A stretch of DNA of 64,000 nucleotides, from the NCBI GenBank assembly GCA_033296875.1, contig MU860022.1, positions 124,001 through 188,000 of the forward strand, read 5' to 3'. Shown in pieces: positions 1 through 11,491 of the stretch. Positions within the stretch are counted from its first letter, which is position 1. The number at the start of each line of letters is the position of its first letter. A program made the position numbers and the translations under genes. Below the pieces are notes generated by a model that was given only the letters and a program-made list of their open reading frames with translations, did no database searches and was not told the origin of the DNA. The DNA comes from Achaetomium macrosporum. Taxonomy: Eukaryota > Ascomycota > Sordariomycetes > Sordariales > Chaetomiaceae.

Positions 1-544
1 TTGGTTTAGAGGTATATGTAGGGAGACAGTGAGGGCTCCGATCATAGTGTTGAAGCACATGTATCCGCCCCGGCGATAGAGTTCAACTTGGTGTCATAGC
101 ACTCGTACCGAATTGCATTCCAACTTTCCCATCGCTCTGGTATATCAATGCGTGTGATGGTGGCTAGCTGGCATGAGCCGCCTTTTCGCCCTGGTGGACC
201 CCACCAACACCGGCCAAACCGTTCCGTCTATCCCAAGTTCCCAACCCCATCAACGCGAGGGGTGCACCTGTCGGTCAAGCCGCGATCTCGCAACGTATAT
301 TCCTCCTCTCCGACTTCCAATTGCGTGAACAAGCGCAATATGGAGCCATGGGTGCCCGGGGCGTGAAATCGGCGGAAGATAGGCCGCAATGAGTGGGTGG
401 GCCCCATCTAAGTGAGCGCGCCGGCGTTGTAGGATCCCAGTTGTTTGGACAATCCAGGCTTGTTCAACGAGACTCGGCGCTAAGACCGCATCATCGCCGA
501 CCGGTCGCGGGTTGATGTCCTGTCCTCGGCACCCCGCGGACACC
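1..544. other. Non-coding flank downstream of FCF1
   Basis: This stretch lies 3' of the minus-strand FCF1 gene. The short open frames on both strands resemble no family I know and show no consistent splice structure. I see no RNA gene or repeat here. It probably holds the FCF1 3' UTR and terminator and part of an intergenic region that continues off the window. Confidence 0.5.
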
Positions 545-1649
545 TCAGGTGGCGGGGGCGCCCGGAAGTCTCTCGATGACATACTTGCCTTTCGCGACGG
601 ACATGATAGGTACACCGGGGACCTTGCGGATCCTCCTCTTAAGATCACGATCGTTTGCTGTCGTCAAGGTCAGAACGAGACAAATGGAACATAGACGGGC
701 ATAAACATACTGGCAACGATGTAAATTCGGTGCTTCTGGATGCGGTCCACGATGCACTGAACCTTGTCAGTAAGCAACTTTCGTAGAGAGAGCGTCGACT
801 TCCGGAGTTTCAACGAACATCATCGGCATATGTGCCCTTGTGATCGCAAGTCAGGCGCGTCCACCTCTCGTCACGGGCAACTGGGTAGGAGCAGTCAGCC
901 TATTGCTTGCGGTGCGGAGAGGTCGGTTCGATGGTACTCACTCATCAGAGCTACGCGGTACTTTGGGCCCAGTTTCTCCAACTCACTGTATCATGGATGT
1001 TAAACCTAACCACTTTGGTAATTCGGAGAAAGACTCACGCCATAACACAGGATGTGATGATGATGTTGCATGAAGCGTAGAGGCAGTCCATGGCCTGCAG
1101 CTCAAGTCAGTGACCGTCCGGTTAACCAAGTCCATGGACGCATACCGTTTCTAACAGCGGCAGCTTGGCTCCTACTGTCCTTGACAGGAAGTTGGTATCC
1201 TAAAGCGGGTTAGAGAAAGGGGCGGCCTGCTTCCCCTCGACGAGAGACATACTACTAGAACTTGATAGGGCTATTCGTTCCTCCCCGTTAGCATCCATTG
1301 ACAATCCATGGAAGAGCTTGAGAGGGATGTACTCACAGGAACCAATGCCTCGTTATGCTGGAAGAACATGGATGACGGCATCTGAGGTCTGTATCGACAT
1401 GTCAGAGAGGCCGGCGGCGAGCATGGGCCGAGACGACGGAACGCACACTTCGCGGACGGCCTGCTTCTCCTTCTTTTTCAGCTCCATCTCGGCCTTCTTG
1501 ACTGCTTCCTCTTTGCGGCGGTCATCTCTCCGACCGATCATCCGCTTGACCTGCACCGAGGTTAGTCTCCGTGGTATGTGATGATGAGCAGAAGGTATCC
1601 CAGGGTCACGTGCAGCAGCGAATTTCCTTGTCCGTTTGGCGACACCCAT
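545..1649 (-). CDS. FCF1: rRNA-processing PIN-domain nuclease Fcf1/Utp24
   Basis: Fcf1/Utp24 is the small-subunit-processome endonuclease that cleaves pre-rRNA at the 5' end of 18S rRNA, in the nucleolus. I reconstructed ten exons on the minus strand: 1649-1614, 1550-1449, 1381-1337, 1270-1253, 1199-1146, 1094-1039, 985-942, 880-819, 756-711 and 657-545. They total 576 bases and encode 191 residues, the usual length for the family. Conserved stretches in order are MGVAKRTRKFAA, SSMFFQHNEALVP, the PIN core LVDTNFLS, AELEKLGPKYR, HKGTYADDCIVDR, TNDRDLKRRIRK and the C-terminal GKYVIERLPGAPA. The acidic PIN residues (D of LVDTN, E of AELEKLG, D in YADD and in TNDRD) are present, so the nuclease looks intact. 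Exon 4 is an 18-base microexon encoding PYQVLV. Intron 1 fits only as GC-AG (donor GCACGT, branch CTAAC). Family assignment is secure; exon ends were placed by hand but agree with frame and conservation throughout. Confidence 0.93.
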
Positions 1650-2504
1650 ATTTTAATGTTTCCGCAGCGGAAGGTGAATGAGAGCCTGAATGGATCCTAG
1701 GTGGTCTAGGACCGAGAGGAGTTCTGCGAGTGATTGCTGTGAGATCTCAGCTGAGTCGTCGTGGTCTTGATGAAAATTCAGTGCATCGTTCGCCGTGGCG
1801 ATGTCCGCTAACGTAAGTCGCAGTCGCAAACGGAGCTTCCAATGCATGAAAGGGTTTTTAACTGGCAGCTGGTCGCCAACTGACAACCTAGTCGCAATGG
1901 ATCGTAAATTGGAATGTTGCAGCGAATGTGTCGACATTGCCCTCCGACTTCCGCAACAACACAACCACACAATGACATTGAAGCCATTCACAGTAGTGCA
2001 AATTGCTCAGGACGGCTAGAATAGTCCAAATCCACGGTGTTTTGGTTGATTACAATTGACTGGCACGTTGCCCTGACCCAGATGCCTGCATGCACACCAC
2101 CACTCTCCCCGTTCCTGACCCGGTTCCCGGCAAGGTTGCGCCTTCTTAGCCCTCCCTTCTCTAATTACGGCTATAATGCTCTGATATGTTGATATTCGCG
2201 GGCTTGTTGGTGGTTGGTTAGGCGTATGCGCAGCCCTCCTGACCATCGTTGGACTTCCACTGCTAGCGACGACAACACGGTCATCTTCATCGCCATCCTC
2301 GTTTTCGTCCTATCCACCTTCCTGCCCATCTCCCTGCCCTTCTTCCTGTTCTTCTTCATCGGCAGAGCTTATTAAATCCAGTAGTTCCTGTATATTGATA
2401 TCAGGGCCGGCGTTGTCACCACTGCTGCCACTGATGCCACCACTGTTGTCACCAAGAATGAACCCGACAGAGTCGTTAGAACCTGGCATAGGGCAGTCGA
2501 TCAA

Positions 2505-2908
2505 CGACACCGCTATTGGTACCGAGTGCCTGGATATTGGTACTGTACAGACTCTAACCATATTCGGCAAAGCTTTCCCCCGGTCATCCTCACAAAGCCT
2601 CCATGGCAGCCACACATGAACTCACTGGTGCATCGCCTGGGACACGGTCGCATATGCAAACCCAACACATCGGTCGCCTTTCTTCCATATTCCTGGCTAA
2701 CCCAAGCCCGAACTATAGCCCGAATGCCTAACTATAACCCGAACTGTAACCACTAACTACTAGCCGCTGATTGGTGTTGTCGTGCTCGTGTTCACTTGTT
2801 CTCAACGATGTCAGTGCTGTCTGCGAAATTTGGTTGTGGTTAGTGCGGGGGCTACTCCGTACATACCAATATCCAACCACCTGGCACTCCGTACCAATAG
2901 CGGTGTCG
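2505..2908. repeat. Imperfect inverted repeat, about 40-base arms
   Basis: The left arm (2505-2542) carries CGACACCGCTATTGGTAC, then GAGTGCC and TGGATATTGGTA. The right arm (2864-2908) carries the reverse complement of the same blocks in the mirror order, with one mismatch in the 26-base block and a few bases inserted between blocks. The arms are separated by about 320 bases. Both arms, read in their own direction, can encode HSVPIAVS, so this may be the remains of an inverted duplication or a small mobile element. No target-site duplication is evident by eye. Confidence 0.7.
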
Positions 2909-3834
2909 GTCGATCAACAGCCGCCTGGACTGCTCGATCTGCCGGTGAAGTTCAGGGTCGAGGGCCCAGCGCATTCAAGAAGTGAGGCCCGAAACTGGTA
3001 TACTCTGCTTGTCCATTTACGAACAGGTCGTTATCCTAGCCCTGTTTTGCAGCCTTGAGAGGGGGACTCACGAGCAACGCCCGTACACACCCCCGAGGAG
3101 GTTGAGCGATCTCCCCCTCGTCTCAACGCTGCCCTTCGATACGTGCCAATGCCGTACTGGTATGATTGGCATCGGGCACGGTGATGGGGGCACCACCGGT
3201 GACGAGGTTGTGGCTAACCAACCAACCCATAAAGGCCCCGGCGACAGCTGGGTTTAACTCAGGGTCGGGTAGTATATGTATGTACCTTTCCTTTTGGCTC
3301 CTTTACCAAAGCAGTTCCGGGCGGCGAGAGGTCTGAACGTTTGGGCGATTGCATTATGATGTGAGCCCGAAGAACAAGTGGTACATACGGTACTTCGTCG
3401 GTAAGTGCCAAGCATATTTGTACGGCTGGTGAATCCACGCAGTCACTTCCAACACTATAGGTGTTGTCAGGTTAGAAATAAGTATGATCAGTTATACGAG
3501 CTTATGCTGCGGACTGGTAACAAAAGTGGCATCCCCATGGTTATACGGAGGAGCTTGTAGATCGGGAACTTGCATCGCAATGCAGCTCGCAAGCTTTGCT
3601 TGTGGTTCATCTCCTCATGTCACTAAACGCACAGATCGTCGACACCCGGGCTGCATGTCTGGCTTTTCTGGAAGCACCTACCGGTATACCCCGGGCCGTG
3701 ATACTGTGCACGCAGGCATTTGCCAAGAGCGAATCGAACCCAAGGCTTCCCCATCGCCAAAAAAGCCCGTAACACTGAACTACTCTTCCCCGACAATTCA
3801 AGCAATAAAGAGTTGAGCAAACATAATTAAATCT

Positions 3835-3915
3835 AAAAGAAAGAAAGAGGAAATATTTAAAAGAAAGAGAAGGAGGGTGAAGAAGAGGAAGAGGAGGAAG
3901 AAAGGAAAATGAGAT
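3835..3915 (+). repeat. Polypurine tract (GA-rich)
   Basis: The plus strand is almost wholly purine for about 80 bases, made of GAAAGA, GGAGG and GAAGAG runs broken by a few T residues. It lies about 510 bases upstream of the CSI2-like start codon. Such tracts are common near fungal promoters and can form triplex DNA; any function here is inference. Confidence 0.6.
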
Positions 3916-4425
3916 GAACAAGTTTCCGTCTTGATGGTTGGTATACGGCTTTTTCTGGCTAGAGGGTGCCAGGCAGACAAACTGCCTCCTTTTTGTGCCC
4001 ACATGCGACGCCAAACACCCAACCCACTTCACACCCGTCCCTCGCCAGCCATGAATTGAGTATCGCCATTCATACCAGTATCCGTTTCGCTCACCACTCT
4101 CCCTTCTCGCAGCCGGCCGTTGAAATACGTGTCGCATCCTCTCGTTCGTATTTATTTTTGGATCGCCCGCCATATCCGACCGGATTCGTCTCGTTGTCCC
4201 TGTCTGCCGAGCCGCAGGGCCCTGTTGTGAGACGTCGACTCTTGCGCCGCACATAAGCACTCAGACGCTTTTACTGGCCAGCGACCCGAGTTTCTCCCTC
4301 AACATCCACTACGCTCTGTTCACGAACAACCACCGCGTGTGTCCTGGACGGCCATCCCGAGTCAGGTGGACCTGACGCCCCCTCCCGTTCCTTTCTGCTC
4401 TCCCATTGAGGGCATAACCGTCGCC

Positions 4426-5565
4426 ATGGGTTCATCACCGCTCTCACTGAAGCGCGCTCTGCTTCTCACGGCCTTCTTTGCCTTAAGAGTCGTGGCTCAA
4501 GATAACAACAATAACAACGATGACGATGGTACGCCAACATCTACTACTCCTACGCAAACGCAGGAGGCCGAGCAAACTTCGACCACCCCGACCTCGACCG
4601 AAGCGGCTGAAACAACAAGCACCTCGGAAAGGGAGTCATCGACGACACGAGCAACGTCAACCTCAATATCGAGCACACTCACTCTGCCGGCGTTGAGCAC
4701 CACCACCACCACTGCATCTTCTTCGGCCTCCAGACTAACCGGCCTCCCAACTCTGTCCAAAACTGTCGACACCGCGGTTCCCGACTATCCTCCGCCAACG
4801 GTCCCGCCAACGAACAATGCTCCGTTCATGAACCACTCCACCCTCCCCGATGGAACAGTCTTCATTGCAGTGGGTGCCATTCTCGGCGCTTTTGGCCTGG
4901 CCATTCTCGCATGGCGGGGCATCGTCGCCTGCCTCTTGCACCGGTCGGTCGAGCGCGCTGCCAAGGCCCAGCACGCCGCCAACAACGGCCGCGGCGCGGG
5001 CGACAAGAACGCGGCATCGTTCCCCGCGCCCCCGGCCCAGTTCTACAAGTACATGGAGCGCGAGTCCTCGCCCTCGCTTGCCGCCGCGGGGCTGGGCGGT
5101 TCCACCGGACGACGTACCCACCGCGGGCCGCCCCCCTCGGCCACGCCCAGCCAGACGAACCTGTTCTTCTCCCCCACCGCTGCCGGGTCATCATCAGGCC
5201 TGGGCGGCGCGAACCGCGACTCGGCCCGCTTCCTACCTTCCGGCTTCTATGCGTCTGCCTCGCCGGGCACCCCGAGCGGCCACGGACAAGGCAACTCGAT
5301 AAGCATGAGCACGCTGCGGCCTTCGTCGCGCGGTCGCGGAGGACAGCTGGGCCCTTCCCCGCCGGAGTCGCCCAATGTTGGACCGCGGGTCGTCTCCAGG
5401 AATTTCAGCACCAGCTCACTTAACCTGAACAGCCCGCCGAGTGCCGGCGCCAGGGCGCCCAGCGCCTATCTGGATGATTTGCTGGATGAGCAGCCGGGGC
5501 AGTTCCCGCCGGCCGCCGGGAGTCCATCGCCCCAGGGGCACGGCAGTCACGGGAGGAGATACTAG
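4426..5565 (+). CDS. CSI2-like single-pass membrane protein
   Basis: This single-exon gene encodes 379 residues. I chose the ATG at 4426 over the in-frame ATG at 4339 because it sits in a strong context (GTCGCCATGG) and starts directly with a signal peptide (LKRALLLTAFFALRVVAQ). After the signal come an Asn/Asp run, a long Ser/Thr-rich ectodomain of about 110 residues likely to be O-glycosylated, and one transmembrane segment near residues 146-170 (VFIAVGAILGAFGLAILAW). A basic juxtamembrane stretch and a long Ser/Pro/Gly-rich cytoplasmic tail ending in HGRRY follow. The juxtamembrane pattern (LLHRSVERAA) and overall plan match fungal proteins annotated as CSI2, a vacuole/cell-wall-associated membrane protein of unclear function in yeast. 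A wall-stress-sensor-like role is possible from the architecture alone. The CSI2 name rests on resemblance only. Confidence 0.72.
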   Translation: MGSSPLSLKRALLLTAFFALRVVAQDNNNNNDDDGTPTSTTPTQTQEAEQTSTTPTSTEAAETTSTSERESSTTRATSTSISSTLTLPALSTTTTTASSSASRLTGLPTLSKTVDTAVPDYPPPTVPPTNNAPFMNHSTLPDGTVFIAVGAILGAFGLAILAWRGIVACLLHRSVERAAKAQHAANNGRGAGDKNAASFPAPPAQFYKYMERESSPSLAAAGLGGSTGRRTHRGPPPSATPSQTNLFFSPTAAGSSSGLGGANRDSARFLPSGFYASASPGTPSGHGQGNSISMSTLRPSSRGRGGQLGPSPPESPNVGPRVVSRNFSTSSLNLNSPPSAGARAPSAYLDDLLDEQPGQFPPAAGSPSPQGHGSHGRRY

Positions 5566-6873
5566 GGTCTGTCAATACTAAAGGGATCGTGACTGGTTTC
5601 CTTTTTTCGTTTGGGGCTGGATTTTGGTTTCCAACGCAAGACTTTGTATAGTGCTTCGAGAAGGGGGAGGCAGTTTTGTATCGGAGTTTTGACAGTGGAG
5701 CCTTGTTCTTCCTGTTCGATTCGAGTACCCGCACGGCATAGAAGGTGTTGTGGTGTGGCTGCCTGCCTGGTCGTTTTCTTCTTTTCTTCTCCCCTTCGGT
5801 TTTTGACCCCAGTACATAGCCCTTTGCTCTACTTGCTTACGCTTCACCGTCAGTAATGGACATATCTAGGCATATCGTAATGCACCAGCGATTCTCACTC
5901 ATGTAAGCCTCGCAGGAACAAACCGCGATTTAGTTATTTGATGCTCGCACGGTCTTTGACCGCTCTCGTGAGAAAGAAAGAATCCGAAAGGGATCTGTAT
6001 TCACCACCTACATCATCCATCTGTTCCACCATCTATCCATCCGCCCATTTGTACCGCAAGTCGGGGAACAAGACTAAAACAGCAATCACATGAGCCCTTA
6101 TATGGGGAGCAAGGCGGCAGCGGTATTGGAAGACAGCGCCGGTAACTGTACCTATAACTACCTATAGTTGCTTGATCGAGGCATTGGACACAACTTCGGC
6201 AGATGGCATATCTGAGGTAACCAAGTGATGTAAGAGATCCTGCAGCCTCCCGTCACAGAGATCAGATCAGATCCAGACACAAGTCCTTACCGTGTACCAG
6301 GTAGACGGAAGGACGGGTTGACCGGCAAGGTAAGTAAGGTTGCACAACACCACACTGAAACGTGATACATGTATGTTACTCTGCGACGTGGATGTCCGAC
6401 AGCGATGGGGTGAACAAGCTAGGGTGTCTGGACATTCGGCGAATTCCGAGTTACACAGTTACACCGCAGTCTAGAGGCACTCTTGTGTCCGAAACGGAGA
6501 TGTAAGTCAGGGTGATTGGAGGTACAGAGTAAAGCAGCGGAACTCTGAGGCAACACGAATAAAGACGCCGCGATGCCCGTGTACATCTCAGCGGACAAAG
6601 TCTACGGCGGTTCCAAGTAGCAGGAGAATCGATGGATGGCCCATGATGCCGATATATCCTTTTGTCATATATTACTCGCTAACCGTAAGGGATCAGGTCC
6701 CAATGTTTTCTAGTGCTATAGTCCGAGCAATGCGTGTGCGCTATTCTCTGTACAATGCAATAAGCTAGAAAGTGTAGGTAACCTGTAAACAACAACATCA
6801 ACAGCAGCCCTAAGGCAGACAAGGAGGCAGGCAAACGCTCTCCATGCTCTACAATCCGCCCTACCGAACTTCT
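5566..6873. other. Convergent intergenic region, CSI2-like gene and ABC transporter
   Basis: This 1.3 kb region lies between two convergent stop codons. It presumably contains both 3' UTRs and terminators. I see no gene, RNA gene or clear repeat. Confidence 0.55.
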
Positions 6874-9800
6874 TCAGATCCCCTTTCTTATCCTCTCTTC
6901 TTCCTCCTTTCCACTAGCTTGCTCCCCCTTTTCGCCCTCACCTTCAGCGCCACCATCGTCATCATACCCAGCCAACTCCTCCCTCGCGCCATGGATATCC
7001 TCCGCCCTGATGCCACTGCGATCACACATGCCCCTGAAAATCCCGCCCTGCATCCTCCACAGCTCCAGCGGCGGGCCCATCTCGGCGATGCGCCCTTGGT
7101 CCATGACGCAGATCCTGTCGTACCCGATAATGGTGCGCAGCCGGTGGGCGATGCATAGCAACGTCTTGCCGCGGAACCCCGTGGCGATGGTGGCCTGGAT
7201 CTTGTCGTCCGTCTCCATGTCGACGCTGGAGGTGGCCTCGTCGCAGACGATGATCTGCGACCCGCGCACGAGGGCGCGCGCCAGCGCCATCAGCTGGCGC
7301 TGGCCCAGCGAGAAGTTGAGGCCGTCTTCCTCGACGATGGAGTCGAGGTGGATGCGGGCCGTGTCTTTGTTATTGTTGTTGTTGGCGCCGTCGGCGGCCT
7401 GCTCTGCAGTTGTTGGGCCGGCGTCGGCGGGGACGAGGCCAGCTTGTCGCAGGGCAGACCACAGCTCGAGATCGTTGTGCTCGCCGAAGGGGTCCAGGTT
7501 GCTTCGCACGGTACCGCGGAAGAGGGTGGGATCCTGCGGGATGATGGCGAGGCGCGAGCGTAGGTCCTGGAGCCCGATGGTCGAGATGTCGATGCCGTCG
7601 ATGGTGATGTGACCCCCCGAGAGCTCCACCAGTCGGAACAGGGTCGACATGATGGAGCTCTTGCCGGCGCCAGTGCGCCCGACAATGCCAATCCGCTCTC
7701 CGCCGCGGATATGCATGCTGAGACCCTGCAACACGAGCGGAAGCCCCGCTCTGTAACGCATCTCGACGTTGTCAAAGATGATCTCGCCCTTCTCGGGCCA
7801 GGTCTTGCGGACCTCGATCGTCTTCAAAGGTGCTTCCTCCTCGAGCTGTGTTCCGTAGTATTGGAGGCGTTCGACAGAGTTCATGCCGTTCTCGACCTCG
7901 GCCAGTTGGCGCACGGTAAATTGGATCATCTGCACTATGGAAAGGATGTACGACAGAACCAGGCCGCCAATCGAGGGGTTGACCGAGAAGCGCGAGGTCA
8001 CGACCAGGATTCCGGTTGTAAACACAAGACAGTTGCCTATCATGTCCAGGCGCACCGACAGCCACCTTTGATTAGAATAGGTGAGGAAGTAAGCCGAGTC
8101 CATGTCATCGATTGCCTTGCGGATGTCGGCAACGAAGCGGTCTTGTAGTCCGTAGGCTCGGATGCAGGCAATGCCAGACAGGCCTTCGGAAAACTTGGCA
8201 AACATGCCAGACCGGAGGATGGATTCGATACGCTTGACCTCTCGCGCCGAGGCGCGATAGTAGCTCGTAGCAAGGATGAAGATGATGAACAAGGGGACCA
8301 GCGCGATGGCGAAATAGTAGAAGAAGGCGATGATGAGGGCAAAGACAGCGATGATGGAGCCAACACTGAAGAAGTACATCCGCATCGCGTCCGTAAGATT
8401 GTTGTCCATGACATCGACGTCGCGGCTGAAGCGGTTCGTGATGCGGCCGAGCGGCGTCGTGTCGAAGAAGGACATAGGGGCACGCAGCACTCTTGCGATG
8501 GCTTTTCGCAGCATCCCCTTGCTGGCCGCCGTGCCGTAGATGGAGAGCGAGACCATGAAGGCGAACATCATCATCGCCTGGGTGGCTCCAAGGCCAGCAT
8601 AGACACCGATGTATGTTCCCATGGGATATCCGAACTTGTCCGAGGTCCACCATGACAACCACAGGCTGGTCACGATGTTGGCACCCTGCGACAGTATCAA
8701 GAGCGCAAGAACAATCGGGGCGTTGAGTATCGAGCCGGACGCCCTGATATACGAAGCGTAAACCGACCAGGGAACGCTTGAGACGGCCCTCTCTTCTTGT
8801 TGCATCAGGCCGCCTTTGCTCTTCTTATTCTTAGTTGGGCTGTCATTTCCCGTCAACGTAGTCGTCTGCGCCTCGTCCTTCTTCTCTTCGATGGCGGTTG
8901 TCTCCATGAGCTGCTGGAACTCTTCTGAATTCTTCATGAGATTGTCAAACGTATCGATGGCTTGGATCTTGCCACCTTCCATCCAGATGATCCGATCGCA
9001 GCGGCTCAGGACCCAGAGCTGGTGCGTCGCCAGTATCCGGCACTTGTCCTTGAGCAGGCCGAGAATGGCATTGTCGAAGATGTGACGCCCAACGTGGGCG
9101 TCGACGGCGCTCAGGGGGTCGTCCATCAGAACAATGTCAGCATCGAAGTAAATAGCCCGAGCGATGTTCAGCCTCTGTTTCTGCCCCCCGGAGATGGTGA
9201 TACCCCTTTCGCCGATTTCTGTCATGTCGTTGTTGGGCAACATGTCCAGGTCTGGCTGCAGAGCACATCTGTATGTCGTGTTAGCCTAAGGCCACTGCCG
9301 TCATATCGGGATACGGCTACACCTACGCCTTGATAACCTCGGCATACCATTCCTTGTCCATCTCTTTTCCGAAGAGAATATTCTGCCGCACCGTCGCGTT
9401 CTGGATCCAAGCGTACTGCGGGCAAAAGGCTCTAGAGGCACCCAAGATCACTTCGCCATTTGTTTTCCGCATATCGCCAGCCAGGGCAGCAAGTAGGGAC
9501 GTCTTGCCGCTTCCGACCGTGCCGATGACAGCAACCAGCTCGGTTCTGCCAATCTCAAAGTTCAGGTCCTCGAGCTTGAATGGCTCGCGCTCTTCGACCA
9601 GGGTGCTAGCCTCTTCACTAGAGTCAGCCGCCGAGCTGTCGTGTTTTCCCGGCTTCGTTTTCGAAGCTTTCTCTTTCTTCCCTTTCGTCGGCCCAGCAAC
9701 CGTCCCTTCAGGGTCCTGCGTTGGGGTCCTCTCCCAGGTAAAAGAAGCATTGTGCATCTCGACGGCGTTCGGGGCGTCAGGCTTGTAGACGGCTTCCTCC

Positions 9801-11491
9801 TCGCGCTCCTCGGCCAACAGATACTCTTGGATACGCGATAGTGACGACCACGCATCAGTGACCTGGCCGATGACCAGGGGAAGCATGTTGAGGGGCATTC
9901 TCAAGCCGTTGAAGAGGGCCAAGGAGGAGAACACTTCGGCCGGGGCGAGGTTGTGGTGGGTCAACGAGTAGGTAATGAACGAGAGCATGGAGGCAAAGAT
10001 GGGCAGGGACAGGCCAATGGCCATGATGAGGTTGCGGATGGCCAGCACGACTTGGATAGCCGAGATCTCGCGCTTCCGGAAGTCGTCAAGGCGCTCGAGG
10101 AAAGAGTTTTCCCAGCCGAAGAACTTGACAAAGCGAATCGACTGCAGGATCTCCTGTGTAAGGCTCACTCTCTGGTCTGTGATCTTATTAATGGCCTTTC
10201 TGCGAGCAAACAGGCGTTTGACGGCTTCGGAGAGCAGGGGCATGCCAAGCACCAGGAGTGCGAAGCCGGCAAGGGCACTGTAAGTCAGGTTGACGAGGAG
10301 CAGGGCGAGAGTGATGACGAGGGAAACGGGGGCAGTCCATATGATATGAAATAGACCGAATGCTTGGTCTATTCTGTACGTATCAACGCTCATCAGGTTG
10401 ACCTTGGGAATCGTCAGCATGAACGCAGGAGCAACACTGTCTGTTCAGAGCTCTTGTTAACTTACAATTCTTCCGTTGCCCCAGCCGACGCCGTCCCCAG
10501 AGATGCCCGGCCGGTTTCCCGCAGAGTCTTTCTTTTTCTTGGCCTTCTTCTCCTTGGCCAGCGTCTCGACGGCCTTCGCTGCTGGGACGTCGGGGAGCTC
10601 TGCGCCTCCAGCCTTGGCACGCCCGGATATCACCATGGACTTCTCGTAGATCAAGCTGATCAGAGAACCCCTCGACATACCGCCAATTACCATCCCGCGA
10701 TAGATGAAGTGGTTAGTAGCCAAACTTTGGCATATTTGCATGGCCGTCACGCCCAGCACCAGGCCGATGCCTTGACCGATGGCTGGTGGAGGGCCTCCCC
10801 GGACACTTGCAATGTAGGCGTCGGTTGCGAACTGGATCAGGTAGCGCAGCGTAAACGGGGACAGGACCTGCAGGACGGCAGATATCAAGGAGCAAAGGCC
10901 GCCTAGCCAGAACTCCCAGAAGAAGGTCTCGTTGATGGCCCAGAGTAGCGGGTACTTCTCGCCTGCAGCAACGCGGCGTTTGAAGGAATCCCGCATTTTG
11001 TCGGTCAGGGGATCGACGGCGCGATCCGGGTTGACGCTGTAGATGTCGTTGAACTCGAGCGGCCGTTTGTAGCCCGTGCTCATCAGCGGAGCCATCCACT
11101 GGAAAACCAGCCGGCTGAAGAAGCCAGCCTTGTATTCCGGACATACCGTCTTCTCCTTGGGCACAGGGGGGATCTTGCCCCATCGCAAGGGGTTCGGCTG
11201 CTTGTACCATGGCTTCTGCTCCGGCAACCTCGCTGTCGCCACGGTGCTGATCACGCTGGTCGCGGTAGCCGTGGTTCTCATGCGGTCCAAGCCAGGTCGG
11301 TCGTCCTCCCCGTCTTGCTCCGCTATCCTGTCCTCCGCGCCGACGCCATCCCCTGTTCGGAACTGATCCTGCGCCGCCGATTTCTCTGTGTCCCCGGGAG
11401 TCGATGCATCGTTTGAGTGCCGGGGAAGCGAGGGTTGCAGAGGGTCTGATGTGCTAGCTTCAGGCTGCTTTTCATGCGACGGGTCCGTCAT
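6874..11491 (-). CDS. YOR1: Yor1-type ABC-C multidrug/oligomycin transporter
   Basis: This full-size ABC transporter of the ABC-C/MRP group is predicted to export organic anions and drugs across the plasma membrane using ATP. Three exons (11491-10466, 10402-9327, 9268-6874) give 4,497 bases and 1,498 residues. The junctions read GNGRI/VNLMS and VIKA/CALQPDL, both conserved in Yor1 proteins. It lacks the extra N-terminal TMD0 of longer MRPs, like yeast Yor1. The order is TMD1, NBD1 (Walker A GTVGSGKTS near residue 636, signature ISGGQKQ near 727, Walker B IVLMDDPLSAVD), TMD2, then NBD2 (Walker A GRTGAGKSS near 1233, signature FSLGQRQ near 1356, Walker B IIVCDEATSSVD). NBD1 has Asp where NBD2 has the catalytic Glu, the usual ABC-C asymmetry. 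The N-terminal 100 residues are polar and probably disordered. The substrate cannot be read from sequence. Confidence 0.93.

Larger units (their letters stand above)
1650..4425. other. Gene-poor interval between FCF1 and the CSI2-like gene
   Basis: This 2.8 kb divergent interval shows no recognizable gene. It should hold the FCF1 promoter at its left end and the leader of the CSI2-like gene at its right end (pyrimidine-rich before 4426). Inside it lie an inverted repeat (2505-2908), a short tandem repeat of a TAACCCGAACTATA-like unit (about 2698-2765), and a polypurine tract (about 3835-3915). The open frame at 3607-4260 on the minus strand is low-complexity and has no family resemblance, so I do not call it a gene. 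Confidence 0.5.

Noticed and set aside
3720..3748. tRNA-like T-loop sequence (GGGTTCGATTCGC on the minus strand)
   Set aside because: No T-stem, acceptor stem or A-box at proper spacing could be found around it.
3607..4260. 217-codon minus-strand frame upstream of the CSI2-like gene
   Set aside because: It runs through a polypurine tract and the likely promoter, encodes low-complexity Phe/Leu/Ser-rich sequence, and matches no family.
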